Origin: DASYDU01 sp050248495
GTDB taxonomy: Bacteria > Planctomycetota > Planctomycetia > Pirellulales > Lacipirellulaceae
Reading direction: 5' to 3'
Assembly: GCA_050248495.1 (NCBI GenBank)
Contig: JBFWSG010000022.1
Location: forward strand, 1 to 64,000
DNA: 64,000 nucleotides
The notes under the pieces were generated by a model, which worked only from the letters and a program-made list of their open reading frames with translations, did no database searches and was not told the DNA's origin. The position numbers were made by a program, and so were the translations under genes. Positions 25,672 to 33,606 of this stretch are shown here, one piece after another. The stretch's first letter is position 1; every line of letters starts with the position of its first letter.

Positions 25672-27042
25672 TTATGCCGGGAGTTTGGCGAGTTCGCTCC
25701 ACAGATAGGCGCTGGAGAGGATGCCTCGCTGGTAGTCGGCTAGTGAGAATTTCTCGTTCGGGCTGTGGGTGTTGTCGTCGTTTTGGCCCCAGCCCAACAG
25801 CAACACGTCGGCGTCGAGTTCGCGGGTAAAGGTGTTGACGATCGGGATCGAACCGCCTTCGCGGATATAGACCGGAGCGGTGCCGAAGCCGGATTCGATC
25901 GCAGCGGCGGCGGCCTTAATATAGGAACTCTCCAGCGGCACGACTACGCCGGGTGCGCCGTGGTGGTCGACAAGCTCCATCCGTATGCCGGGGGGGAGGC
26001 GGGACTCGAGAAACTGCTTCAGGGCGGCGGTGATCTTGTGCGGGTCCTGGTTGGGGACCAGCCGGAAACTGAGCTTGGCACTGGCGCGTGCCGGGAGGAC
26101 CGTCTTCGCACCTTCGCCCTGGTAGCCGCTGGTGAGGCCGTTGATATCGCAAGTGGGTCGAGCCCAACGGCGTTCGATGTTCGTAAAGCCGGCCTCGCCC
26201 CAGGAGCCCTCGACGGCCAGCTGCCGATGGAACTCGTCCTCGCTGAACGGCAGCTGGCGGAATTGCTCGCGTTCAAGTTCGGTGAGCGGCACGACGTCGT
26301 CGTAGAAACCGGGGACTTGGATGCGGCCATTGGCGTCTTTGAGCGAGGCGAGCAGCGCGACCAGCGCGCCGGCCGGGTTGGTGACGCCGCCGCCGAAGGT
26401 GCCGGAGTGGAGATCCTGTCGCGGGCCGAAGAGCTTCAGTTCGTAGTACGCGATGCCACGGAGACCATAGGTGATCGCGGGGACATTGGGGGCGAACTGG
26501 CCGCAGTCGCTGATCACGACGCAGTCGCACGCCAAGCGCTCACGGTTCGCGGCGACGAAAGGCTCCAGGTTGGCGCTGCCGATCTCCTCTTCGCCTTCGA
26601 TGAGGAATTTTACTTGGAGTGGTAACTGCTGGCCCGACTTGAGCCACGACTCGACGCTCATCACATGGGTGAGCATTTGCCCCTTGTCGTCGGTCGAGCC
26701 ACGGGCGTAGACATTGCCGTGCCGGATCGACGGCTCGAAAGGAGGCGTCGTCCATTCGTTGAGCGGATCAGGCGGCTGCACGTCGTAGTGGCCATAGACA
26801 AGCGCGATCGGTTTCCCTGGGATGGGCGGCGACTCGGCGACGACGAACGGATGGCCGGAGGTCGGAACGAGTTCGGTCTTAAGTCCCATCCGCTCAAAGC
26901 GCGCGGCCATCCATTCCGCGGCGCGGCGGATGTCGGGCACGTGCTGCGAATCGGCGCTGACGCTGGGAATGCGCAACAGGTCGCACAGGTCGTCGACGAA
27001 AACTTGCTGATGGGACGCGATGTAATCGGCGAATGCTGTCAT
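25672..27042 (-). CDS. M20-family metallo-dipeptidase
   Basis: A 456-aa di-zinc exopeptidase of the M20/M28-clan dipeptidase group (CNDP2-like). It probably cleaves dipeptides or N-acyl amino acids in the cytoplasm. Metal and catalytic residues are visible: GHYDVQP (His85, Asp87 catalytic), RGSTDDKG (bridging Asp118), EGEEEIGS (Glu151/Glu152), SDCGQFAP, and the C-terminal GWGQNDDNTHSPNEKF with the last His ligand. A lid/dimerisation domain lies about residues 200-330 (FGPRQDLHSGTFGG). No signal peptide. The start is ATG 27042. It is divergent from the ClpS-like gene and upstream of serS. Confidence 0.92.
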   Translation of the reverse strand: MTAFADYIASHQQVFVDDLCDLLRIPSVSADSQHVPDIRRAAEWMAARFERMGLKTELVPTSGHPFVVAESPPIPGKPIALVYGHYDVQPPDPLNEWTTPPFEPSIRHGNVYARGSTDDKGQMLTHVMSVESWLKSGQQLPLQVKFLIEGEEEIGSANLEPFVAANRERLACDCVVISDCGQFAPNVPAITYGLRGIAYYELKLFGPRQDLHSGTFGGGVTNPAGALVALLASLKDANGRIQVPGFYDDVVPLTELEREQFRQLPFSEDEFHRQLAVEGSWGEAGFTNIERRWARPTCDINGLTSGYQGEGAKTVLPARASAKLSFRLVPNQDPHKITAALKQFLESRLPPGIRMELVDHHGAPGVVVPLESSYIKAAAAAIESGFGTAPVYIREGGSIPIVNTFTRELDADVLLLGWGQNDDNTHSPNEKFSLADYQRGILSSAYLWSELAKLPA

Positions 27043-27166
27043 GGCGTGGCGAGTGGTTGGCCGGAAGTTGGCCGTCCAATATAATGGGGCGCAACGACTT
27101 ACACCACCGCCGGCGTCGTGTCATCGGGACATACGAGGCGGCGTTTAGAGAGGGTGGGCTGAAGCA

Positions 27167-27541
27167 ATGGATTCGCAAGACGCGGCGGGCGACGAGGCAG
27201 GCGTGGAAGACACGGGCGGCACCGCCGCGGTCGTCGCCGAGCCGAAGAAGAAGGCCGAGCGCAAAAAGCGCGAGGTGCCGCGGTACCACGTGATTCTCTG
27301 GGACAGCGACCAGCACACGTACGAGTACGTCGAGAAGATGCTGCGGGAACTGTTCGGGCACACCAAGGAGCAGTGCCACAAGATGGCCGAGGAAGTCGAC
27401 ACGAAGGGTAAAGTGATCGTGCTGACAACCACGAAGGAACATGCGGAGCTGAAACGCGACCAGATCGTCGCCTACGGCAAAGACGAGCGGATGAAGAACT
27501 GCAAGGGCTCGATGCACGCGACGATCGAATCGGCAAGCTAA
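27167..27541 (+). CDS. clpS: ClpS-like adaptor with altered recognition loop
   Basis: A 124-aa ClpS-family protein. ClpS delivers N-degron substrates to ClpAP/ClpCP. The core fold runs from PRYHVILWDSDQHTYEYV (residues 38-55) through LRELFGH, HKMAEEV, GKVIVL and KRDQIVAYG. The usual recognition loop NDD is DSD here (46-48), and the conserved His after helix 2 (V-H-x-x-G) is replaced in VDTKGK. The 36-residue N-terminal extension is Ala/Lys/Glu-rich. Both changes suggest altered or lost N-degron specificity. The start is ATG 27167 with only a weak ribosome-binding site. Its stop codon runs directly into the inverted-repeat element at 27540. No clpA or clpC gene is nearby. Confidence 0.85.
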   Translation: MDSQDAAGDEAGVEDTGGTAAVVAEPKKKAERKKREVPRYHVILWDSDQHTYEYVEKMLRELFGHTKEQCHKMAEEVDTKGKVIVLTTTKEHAELKRDQIVAYGKDERMKNCKGSMHATIESAS

Positions 27542-27974
27542 GGGGGAAGGCGGAGGGAGGAAGGGGGAAGGTAAGGCAACTATGGTTGAGTATGAGTTGC
27601 GTGACCGGACCAAGAAGTTTGCTTTACGGGTGATTCGATTGTGTTCGGCTTTGCCGAGTTCCGATGTTGCGAGGGTGTTGGGAAAACAACTTCTTAGGTC
27701 GGGCACTTCGGTCGCGGCAAATTATCGGGAGCAAGTCGTGGACGTACGAATGCCGAGCTACTTGCCAAGCTTGGGATTGTTGAACAGGAACTCGACGAGT
27801 CGATGCTGTGGATTGAACTAGTCGTTGAGTCGGGAATTATGACGGCCGAAAGCGTGGCCGATTTGCAAAGTGAGTGTGAAGAGTTGCTCAAAATGACAGT
27901 CGCCTCCATCAAAACGCTCAAATCACGGCGCTAGCCGCTACACCCTCCCCCTTCCCCCTTCCGCCCTCCCCCTT
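27540..27974. mobile_element. Inverted-repeat-bounded element carrying a four-helix-bundle (IVP) gene
   Basis: The arms are 27540-27572 and 27942-27974. One matches the reverse complement of the other at 29 of 33 positions; all four differences are A/G transitions. The arms consist of iterated GGGGGAA/GGGGGAG words. Between them is a single gene of the 23S rRNA intervening-sequence protein type. The left arm begins inside the clpS stop codon; the right arm ends 4 nt before the mtaB start. The shape (terminal stem, internal IVP gene) resembles the intervening sequences found in some 23S rRNAs. Calling it mobile is an inference. Confidence 0.5.
27582..27934 (+). pseudogene. Four-helix-bundle protein (23S rRNA IVP type), frameshifted
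   Basis: The reading frame opens at ATG 27582 (VEYELRDRTKKFALRVIRL, LGKQLLRSGTSVAANYRE), which is the typical beginning of the IVP/S23 four-helix-bundle family (about 115-120 aa). Near 27732 the family similarity moves to another frame: RTNAELLAKLGIVEQELDES, WIELVVESGIM, then a stop at 27932-27934. One extra G in GGGAGCAAG would restore YREASRGRTNAE, so a single base is missing. It may be a true pseudogene or a sequencing error. As written, translation ends at 27821. The family binds nucleic acid in some members; the role here is unknown. Confidence 0.8.
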
Positions 27975-27978
27975 CGAA

Positions 27979-29265
27979 ATGAAACTCAAGACGGTCACCC
28001 TCGGTTGCAAAGTCAATCAGTACGAGACGGAGTTCGTGCGCGAGGGGCTGATCGGAATTGGCTATCAAGATGCCGCGGAAGAAGAAGCGGCGGATCTGTG
28101 CATCGTCAACACCTGCACGGTGACGCAGGAGGGCGACTCGAAGAGCCGGCAGACGATTCGGCGACTTGCGCGGCGGAACCCGGCGGCGAAGATCGTCGTG
28201 ATGGGGTGCTATGCGACGCGAGCGCCCGAGGAAGTGTCGCGGCTGCCGAATGTAACCGAAGTGGTCACCGATAAGCGCGAGCTGCCCGATTTGTTGGGGC
28301 GTTTCGGCGTGACTGATGTGCCGACTGGCATTTCGACGTTTGGGCGACGGCATCGGGCCTATGTAAAAGTGCAGGATGGCTGTCTGCTGCGGTGCAGCTT
28401 CTGCATCATTCCGTACGTGCGGCCGCAGCTCGCCAGCCGGCCGATCGAGCACATTGTCGACGAAGTGAGGCGGCTCGCGGCGAACGGCTACCGAGAGGTC
28501 GTGCTCACGGGGATTCACTTAGGGCACTACGGCGTCGAATGGAATCGCGGCGCGGCGAAGTGCGATTGGGTCCGGCTCTCGCACCTGGTGCGGCGGCTTG
28601 CGGCGCTGCCGGGCGATTTTCGCGTGCGACTCTCCAGCATCGAGGCGACGGAGGTCACGCGCGAACTGGTCGACGTGCTTGCCGACCACGGCGATAAGGT
28701 CTGCCCGCACTTGCACATTTCGATGCAGAGCGGCAGCGACAGCGTGCTCGCGCGGATGCGGCGGCGCTGGGGCAGTCAGCGTTTCATCGATCGCTGTGGG
28801 CTGATGAAGGAGCGGCTCGACAGGCCGGCGATCACAACTGACATCATCGTCGGTTTTCCCGGTGAGACAGACGCCGAGTTTGCGGAAACGATCACTACAG
28901 CGCGAACCGTCGGCTTCTCGAAGATTCACATTTTTCCGTTCAGCGCGCGGCGAGGCACGCCGGCGGCAACGATGCCCAATCAGGTACCGGCGCACGTGCA
29001 GCAAGCGCGATCGCGCGAGCTGGCGGCGGTCGAAGCGGAGCTGCGCGAGGAGTACTTCGCGCACTTACGCGGCATGCAACTGCGCGTGCTCGTGGAATCG
29101 AACGAAGAGGGAGAGTGGATCGGCACCTCGTGCCGCTACGCTTCTGTGACGATTCAAAGCGACGCAGCGAGCGCTGGTGAACTGATTGATGTCATCGCGG
29201 GGAATACGCAGAACGGCCGCATCGCTGCGCACAGGGTCCGAAACTCGCCAGGAATTCTTGTCTAA
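27979..29265 (+). CDS. mtaB: tRNA t6A37 methylthiotransferase MtaB
   Basis: A 428-aa radical-SAM enzyme that adds a methylthio group to t6A at position 37 of ANN-decoding tRNAs. The N-terminal MTTase domain holds the auxiliary [4Fe-4S] ligands Cys10 (GCKVNQYE, diagnostic of MtaB), Cys46 (VNTCTV) and Cys77 (MGCYAT). The radical-SAM cluster is CLLRCSFC (Cys135, 139, 142). Further motifs are VVLTGIHLGHYG, HISMQSGSD and TDIIVGFPGET. A TRAM-like RNA-binding domain closes the protein. The start ATG lies 4 nt beyond the right arm of the IVP element, so the element may affect its translation or transcription. Confidence 0.95.
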   Translation: MKLKTVTLGCKVNQYETEFVREGLIGIGYQDAAEEEAADLCIVNTCTVTQEGDSKSRQTIRRLARRNPAAKIVVMGCYATRAPEEVSRLPNVTEVVTDKRELPDLLGRFGVTDVPTGISTFGRRHRAYVKVQDGCLLRCSFCIIPYVRPQLASRPIEHIVDEVRRLAANGYREVVLTGIHLGHYGVEWNRGAAKCDWVRLSHLVRRLAALPGDFRVRLSSIEATEVTRELVDVLADHGDKVCPHLHISMQSGSDSVLARMRRRWGSQRFIDRCGLMKERLDRPAITTDIIVGFPGETDAEFAETITTARTVGFSKIHIFPFSARRGTPAATMPNQVPAHVQQARSRELAAVEAELREEYFAHLRGMQLRVLVESNEEGEWIGTSCRYASVTIQSDAASAGELIDVIAGNTQNGRIAAHRVRNSPGILV

Positions 29266-29528
29266 ATTGCGAACTCTTCGCAAACACCGTGCGTAGCGGG
29301 TGCGGTGGCGGAATTCCGTTGCTTTTTGTGGACGATTGCGTTAGGGTGGGCGCATCGTCGAGCGCACGGCTGGGGCGTCGATCGGCGATTTGCAGCGTGA
29401 TCTCTGGCCGTGATGAGATTGCTCCAGAGATGCTGCACCCACGCGGACGACGCAGCGCGTCGCCCCACGATTGCCGCCACCTGCGAGCAGCAGGCTCGCG
29501 CGGTCCTACCTTGAATTTGGAGCTTTCG

Positions 29529-30461
29529 ATGAAATCGCGCGGCGGAGAGCGTGTGGGCGGATTTACGCTCGTCGAGCTGCTGGTCGTGATTGCGATCATC
29601 GGCGTCCTGGTGGCACTCTTGCTGCCGGCGATTCAGGCGGCCCGCGAAGCGGCGCGGCGGAGCGAATGCTCGAACCATTTGAAGCAGATCGGTCTGGCAA
29701 TCCAGCTGTATCACGATACGGCGAAGTTCTACCCGATGGGGCGAGACCAGACGAAACAGTGGGGAACCTCGTGGGCGTTTCGTGTTCTGCCGTTCATGGA
29801 AGAGCAGGCGATCTACGACGGTTACGTGGAAAAGGATGAGGTGTTTCGCGATTCGAACAGCAAGGCGATGCGGACACCCGTTGCGGTCTTCGTATGTCCA
29901 AGCCGGCGTAGCGCGATCGCAGATCGAGATTTCGATAACGACAACGACCCGCCGCTCGTGAAGTCAGCAGCTGCGCCTGGCGACTATTCGGCGAACGCCG
30001 GTCACGAAGAAGACACCAACATGGAAGAGAACGACTTCAAAGGCGGTGAGCTAAACATTGGATTGGCCGGGCCGATCTTCAGCGGTTCGAAGATCAACGC
30101 GCGGCGAGTGATCGACGGCCTGGCCAATACACTCGCGGTCGGCGAGCGACATATTCCGCCGCTCGATCCAGCTTGGGGCGAGGAAAGGCCTCATTGGGAA
30201 ATTGGCGACACTGCGTTCTTCTCGGCCGACACCATTCACACGATCATGAGTGGCACCGAAGACGGGCTGCCCGGCTCACCCGATGAGAAGCGCTTGCGCG
30301 ACGATCGGGAAGACCATCGCTTTGGCGGTCCCCATTCCGCCATCGTGCAATTCGTCTATCTCGACGGCCACGTCGAAGGCATCGAGCGGGAGATCGAAAA
30401 AATTCCGCTGATGCTCAAGAGCTCGATCGGCGACCAGGGCACGATCGAGCAGCTGGATTAG
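29529..30461 (+). CDS. DUF1559 pseudopilin-like protein, first of a tandem pair
   Basis: A 310-aa protein with a type IV pilin-like N-terminus: a short basic leader, then GGFTLVELLVVIAIIGVLVA, i.e. the prepilin peptidase/N-methylation motif and a hydrophobic helix. The DUF1559 body follows (PAIQAAREAARRSECSNHLK, then VFVCPSRR). Near the C-terminus is H-X9-DG: HSAIVQFVYLDG. Large paralogous sets of this family are a hallmark of planctomycetes; they are thought to be surface or pseudopilus subunits, not experimentally settled. The start is ATG 29529 with GGAG upstream; the longer frame from 29289 lacks the leader at its start. A paralogue follows 135 bp downstream. Confidence 0.92.
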   Translation: MKSRGGERVGGFTLVELLVVIAIIGVLVALLLPAIQAAREAARRSECSNHLKQIGLAIQLYHDTAKFYPMGRDQTKQWGTSWAFRVLPFMEEQAIYDGYVEKDEVFRDSNSKAMRTPVAVFVCPSRRSAIADRDFDNDNDPPLVKSAAAPGDYSANAGHEEDTNMEENDFKGGELNIGLAGPIFSGSKINARRVIDGLANTLAVGERHIPPLDPAWGEERPHWEIGDTAFFSADTIHTIMSGTEDGLPGSPDEKRLRDDREDHRFGGPHSAIVQFVYLDGHVEGIEREIEKIPLMLKSSIGDQGTIEQLD

Positions 30462-30596
30462 CTACCAGGACTCGCATCGGCCGACGGCCGGCGCCATTCA
30501 CTCGAAAGGAGACCGCCCGACAAGCACTCCCCTCCCGCCTAGATTCCCTCCCGTTTTAACTGCCTTCTAATTCCTACCTCAGAAAGCGAGGCAAGC

Positions 30597-31550
30597 ATGC
30601 AGCGCAACATTTCGCGCTCGTTACGTGCATTCACATTGGTTGAGGTTCTGGTCGTGATCGCGATTATCGGCATTCTGGTGGCCTTGTTGCTGCCGGCAAT
30701 CCAGGCCGCCCGCGAATCGGCTCGACGGAGCGAGTGCCAGAATCATGTGAAGCAAATCGTGTTGGCGGTGCAGACGCACCACGATGCCAAGAAGAGTTTC
30801 CCCGCGGGCCGCGACAAGCCGGATCAGACCGGCGTCTCGTGGTCCTTCCAGCTGTTGCCGCAGATCGAAGAGATGGCATTGTTCACCGCGTACCACAAGG
30901 GCGCGCGCGTGGACGATGAGCCCAACAGCGCAACGATGCGGACGCCGATCAACGTCTACGCCTGCCCGTCGCGGCGGAAGGCGGCCGCGGATCGCAATTT
31001 CGACAACAACGACGCAGCGCCGGACGCCGACAAACAAGGCGTGGCCTCGCTCGGCGACTACGCCGCCAACGCCGGCTACAAAATCGAGACCGGCATGGAG
31101 AATCTCGTTAACGACGCGTTTACGGACAAAGCCGTCGACACCAGCGTTGCGGGACCGATCTACAGCGGGTCGCGGATCGCCATCCGCCGCGTGATCGACG
31201 GATTGTCATCGACAATCGCCATCGGCGAGCGGCACATCCCGCGTGAGGACGAGAAATTCGAAGAATCTCGTCGTCAGGCCCAGCAGGGTGACACGGCATT
31301 CCTGGCCGGCGATAATCGCTTTACGATCCTCCGCCAGAGCGGCGACGTGCTGGACGGCGACACCTCGGATGACGGCATCGCTTCGTCGCCGGATGATCCG
31401 AGCAATCGGAAGTTCGGCTCGCTGCATCCGGGCGTGGCCATGTTCGGTTTCCTCGACGGTCACGTCGAAGCAATCGCCAACGACATCGACGCGGAAACGT
31501 TGATGGCGCTGTGCACGATCGCCGGCAGCGAGATCGTGAATCGCAAGTAA
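30597..31550 (+). CDS. DUF1559 pseudopilin-like protein, second of a tandem pair
   Basis: A 317-aa paralogue of the preceding gene. The leader is MQRNISRSLRAFTLVEVLVV followed by the hydrophobic helix, then PAIQAARESARRSECQNHVK, VYACPSRRKA, YAANAGYK, GPIYSGSRIAIRRVIDGLSS and IAIGERHIP. The H-X9-DG tail motif is HPGVAMFGFLDG. The gene pair arose by duplication: the middle segments (PSRR, GPI, RRVIDGL, GERHIP) align throughout. It has its own GAGG-type ribosome-binding site. It is probably exported and processed by a prepilin peptidase that is not encoded in this window. Confidence 0.92.
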   Translation: MQRNISRSLRAFTLVEVLVVIAIIGILVALLLPAIQAARESARRSECQNHVKQIVLAVQTHHDAKKSFPAGRDKPDQTGVSWSFQLLPQIEEMALFTAYHKGARVDDEPNSATMRTPINVYACPSRRKAAADRNFDNNDAAPDADKQGVASLGDYAANAGYKIETGMENLVNDAFTDKAVDTSVAGPIYSGSRIAIRRVIDGLSSTIAIGERHIPREDEKFEESRRQAQQGDTAFLAGDNRFTILRQSGDVLDGDTSDDGIASSPDDPSNRKFGSLHPGVAMFGFLDGHVEAIANDIDAETLMALCTIAGSEIVNRK

Positions 31551-31561
31551 AGAATTTTGGC

Positions 31562-31646
31562 GGCACGTCAGGAGCATCCAGCGACGGGCGTGGTCGGCGA
31601 ATTGAAGCGCACGGCCACGCCCTTCGCCGAGCCTCAGGGACGTGCC
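31562..31646. repeat. Interdigitated inverted repeats between DUF1559 and HAD genes
   Basis: The outer stem is GGCACGTC (31562-31569) with GACGTGCC (31639-31646). Inside are two perfect 8-bp inverted pairs in A-B-A'-B' order: GGGCGTGG (31586) with CCACGCCC (31615), and TCGGCGAA (31594) with TTCGCCGA (31623). The inner stems exclude each other unless they form a strained pseudoknot. Confidence 0.65.
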
Positions 31647-31671
31647 ACTCTGCCATTAGGCGACTTAGAAA

Positions 31672-32337
31672 ATGCAAACTCTCGCTGTCATCTTCGACAT
31701 GGACGGCGTGCTCGTGGACTCGTACCACGCGCATTTCGTCAGCTGGCAGCGGTTCTATGGGGAGCTGGGCATCGCGTACAGCGAGGAGCAGTTTGCGGCC
31801 GACTTTGGCCGCACCAGCCGCGACATCCTGCGTCGATCCCTGGGCGACAACCTGCGTGACGAGCAGGTCGTCGCCTGGGACACGCGCAAGGAAGCGATCT
31901 ATCGGGAATTGCTCCGCGAGAGTTTCCCCGCGATGGACGGAGCGGTCGAGCTGCTCCAGGCACTCAAATTGGACGGCTTCCGACTGGCGATCGGCTCCTC
32001 GGGCCCGCCGGAAAACGTGGCACTGGTGGTCGAGCAATTGGCGGCCGGAGTGCATTTCGACGCGACGGTGACCGGCGCCGACGTCACTCGCGGAAAGCCC
32101 GATCCGCAAGTCTTTCAAATCGCCGCCGAGCGGGTCGGCGTGGCGCCGGCCGGATGTGCGGTGGTCGAAGATGCGGTGCACGGGATCACGGCCGCCAAGC
32201 GCGCCGGTATGACGGCCATCGGACTCACCGGAACTCTCGAACGCGACGAGTTGTCGGCGGCCGACGCGGTGGTTGATAGCTTGCGGCAACTTTCTGCCGA
32301 GCGAATTCGCGCACTCGTCGCAGCGCACGATGGTTGA
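31672..32337 (+). CDS. HAD-superfamily phosphatase / beta-phosphoglucomutase-like
   Basis: A 221-aa cytoplasmic HAD hydrolase. Motif I is FDMDGVLVDSY (nucleophile Asp9, acid/base Asp11), motif II is in IGSSGPPEN, motif III Lys in RGKPDPQVF, and motif IV acidic pair in VVEDAVHG. A helical cap domain follows motif I (residues about 17-85). The pattern DMDGVL-DS and the length fit the beta-phosphoglucomutase/phosphoglycolate-phosphatase branch; the substrate is a small phosphorylated sugar or acid that I cannot name. The start is ATG 31672. It stands between the DUF1559 pair and a long intergenic region with no obvious functional partner. Confidence 0.88.
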   Translation: MQTLAVIFDMDGVLVDSYHAHFVSWQRFYGELGIAYSEEQFAADFGRTSRDILRRSLGDNLRDEQVVAWDTRKEAIYRELLRESFPAMDGAVELLQALKLDGFRLAIGSSGPPENVALVVEQLAAGVHFDATVTGADVTRGKPDPQVFQIAAERVGVAPAGCAVVEDAVHGITAAKRAGMTAIGLTGTLERDELSAADAVVDSLRQLSAERIRALVAAHDG

Positions 32338-32764
32338 AGCCGACGCGCTTCGCGCTGCGATCTGTTGGCCGGCAATTCTTTCCTGGCAATTCTCTGGCGT
32401 AAGTTCGCCAATCAAGTTGCGGAAGCCTGCGCACTCGACAGTCGAATAGTGTAACTGAAGCTGTCACCGCAATCGTTAGCGCGCAAATCGAATCACGCAG
32501 CGCGACGAAGTGTCGCCACTGTGTGCTGCCGAGTTAGACGCGAAAAAAACACCCCGCTATACTGAGGGGCCAGGCGATTGCTTTGTGCGAGTCGCACGGA
32601 CAAGTAGCGTATGCCTTTGCGCGAACTCGATTCGAGAACGAAAGCAGGCTTGCCGCTTGAACTGCGCTTGAGCTTATCTGTCGAGTTCCTTTTCTTTCCC
32701 GAAAGTTCTTGGAGCCCTTGTAGGTCCCCAGCGATCGCGGAAAGTGTTTGTTTGGAGTAGTGAG
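32338..32764. other. 427-bp intergenic region with promoter and long leader of the RRM gene
   Basis: It lies between the HAD gene and the RRM-protein gene. A sigma70-like promoter is visible at 32534-32562, which would give a 5' leader of about 195 nt. No open reading frame in it looks real. No repeat was found. Confidence 0.55.
32534..32562 (+). promoter_or_regulatory. Candidate sigma70-type promoter of the RRM gene
   Basis: -35 TAGACG (32534-32539), 17-bp spacer containing an A-run, -10 TATACT (32557-32562). The predicted start is near 32569, giving a leader of about 195 nt before ATG 32765. Long leaders are common for cold-induced RNA-binding proteins, which is suggestive only. Confidence 0.5.
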
Positions 32765-33094
32765 ATGAAGCTGTATGTGGGCAACCTTTCCTTTTCGACG
32801 ACGGAGGAGACGTTGCAGAACGAGTTCTCGGCCCACGGCCAGGTCGAGGAAGTGGCGATTATTTCGGATCGCGACACGGGACGCCCGCGCGGGTTTGCTT
32901 TCGTGACGATGAACAACGACGGCGAGGCCCGCGCCGCGATTGACGCCATCAACGGCACCGAGCTGGATGGACGCACGATCACCGTGAACGAAGCCCGCCC
33001 GAAGGCGAGCATGGGCGGCGGTGGCGGCGGCCGCGGTGGACCGCGCGGCGGCGGTGGCGGCCGCGATGCCGGCCGCGGCGGCAAGCGCTGGTAG
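32765..33094 (+). CDS. RRM-domain glycine-rich RNA-binding protein
   Basis: A 109-aa single-stranded RNA-binding protein. One RNA recognition motif spans residues 1-78, with RNP2 LYVGNLSF at the N-terminus and RNP1 RGFAFVTM near residue 43. A Gly/Arg-rich tail follows (GGGGGGRGGPRGG and so on). The layout matches cyanobacterial and planctomycete Rbp proteins, often cold-induced, probably acting as RNA chaperones. The start is ATG 32765 with GGAG 8 nt upstream; seven upstream codons are open but lie before the ribosome-binding site. It is a single-gene unit with its own promoter. Confidence 0.94.
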   Translation: MKLYVGNLSFSTTEETLQNEFSAHGQVEEVAIISDRDTGRPRGFAFVTMNNDGEARAAIDAINGTELDGRTITVNEARPKASMGGGGGGRGGPRGGGGGRDAGRGGKRW

Positions 33095-33251
33095 GCGCTG
33101 GAAGGGCGCCAGAACTTCTCGAAAAGTCTGGTCCCCAAGAGAGAGGCCGTAGCGGAACGAAAATTCAAGACGCTCGTGGTCCGCGCTGCGGGATCTGCGG
33201 CGCGGACACGCGTCCTTGTCGTGGTGCGCTCGCCGGGTTAGGCTGATTCTT

Positions 33252-33524
33252 ATGGAACAGCACGAGCTCACGCACAAGCTTGCCCAGCTTCACGCCGAAA
33301 TCTCTCGGGCCGACGACGTCAATCCCGAGAATCTGGAGCTGCTCCGCAAACTGACGGCGGATATCTCGCGGATTCTCGAGCAGAAGGGCGAGGCCGGCAG
33401 CGAGGACTCGGAAAGCGTGACCGGCGGGCTCAAAGACCTGCTCTTGAAGTTCGAAGCCGATCATCCGGAGCTGTCGATCTCGCTCGGCAAGGTGGCCGAC
33501 GCGCTGGCGGCCATCGGGATTTGA
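33252..33524 (+). CDS. DUF4404 family protein
   Basis: A 90-aa helical protein: ELTHKLAQLHAEISRADDVN, LLRKLTADISRILEQ, then LLLKFEADHPELSISLGKVA and ADALAAIGI. Length and the HPELS...ADALAAIGI ending match what I recall of DUF4404 (a small family common in gammaproteobacteria and planctomycetes). It has no signal peptide or membrane span. The start is ATG 33252. Function is unknown. The spacing to its neighbours (157 and 82 bp) gives no clear operon partner. Confidence 0.75.
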   Translation: MEQHELTHKLAQLHAEISRADDVNPENLELLRKLTADISRILEQKGEAGSEDSESVTGGLKDLLLKFEADHPELSISLGKVADALAAIGI

Positions 33525-33606
33525 GGAAGCGCGGGGATTTGAGAGTGCGGCAGCAGTTGGTTACTCAGTTCGACTGAAGTGACGAAGTTCAGGGGAGGGT
33601 CCGGCC

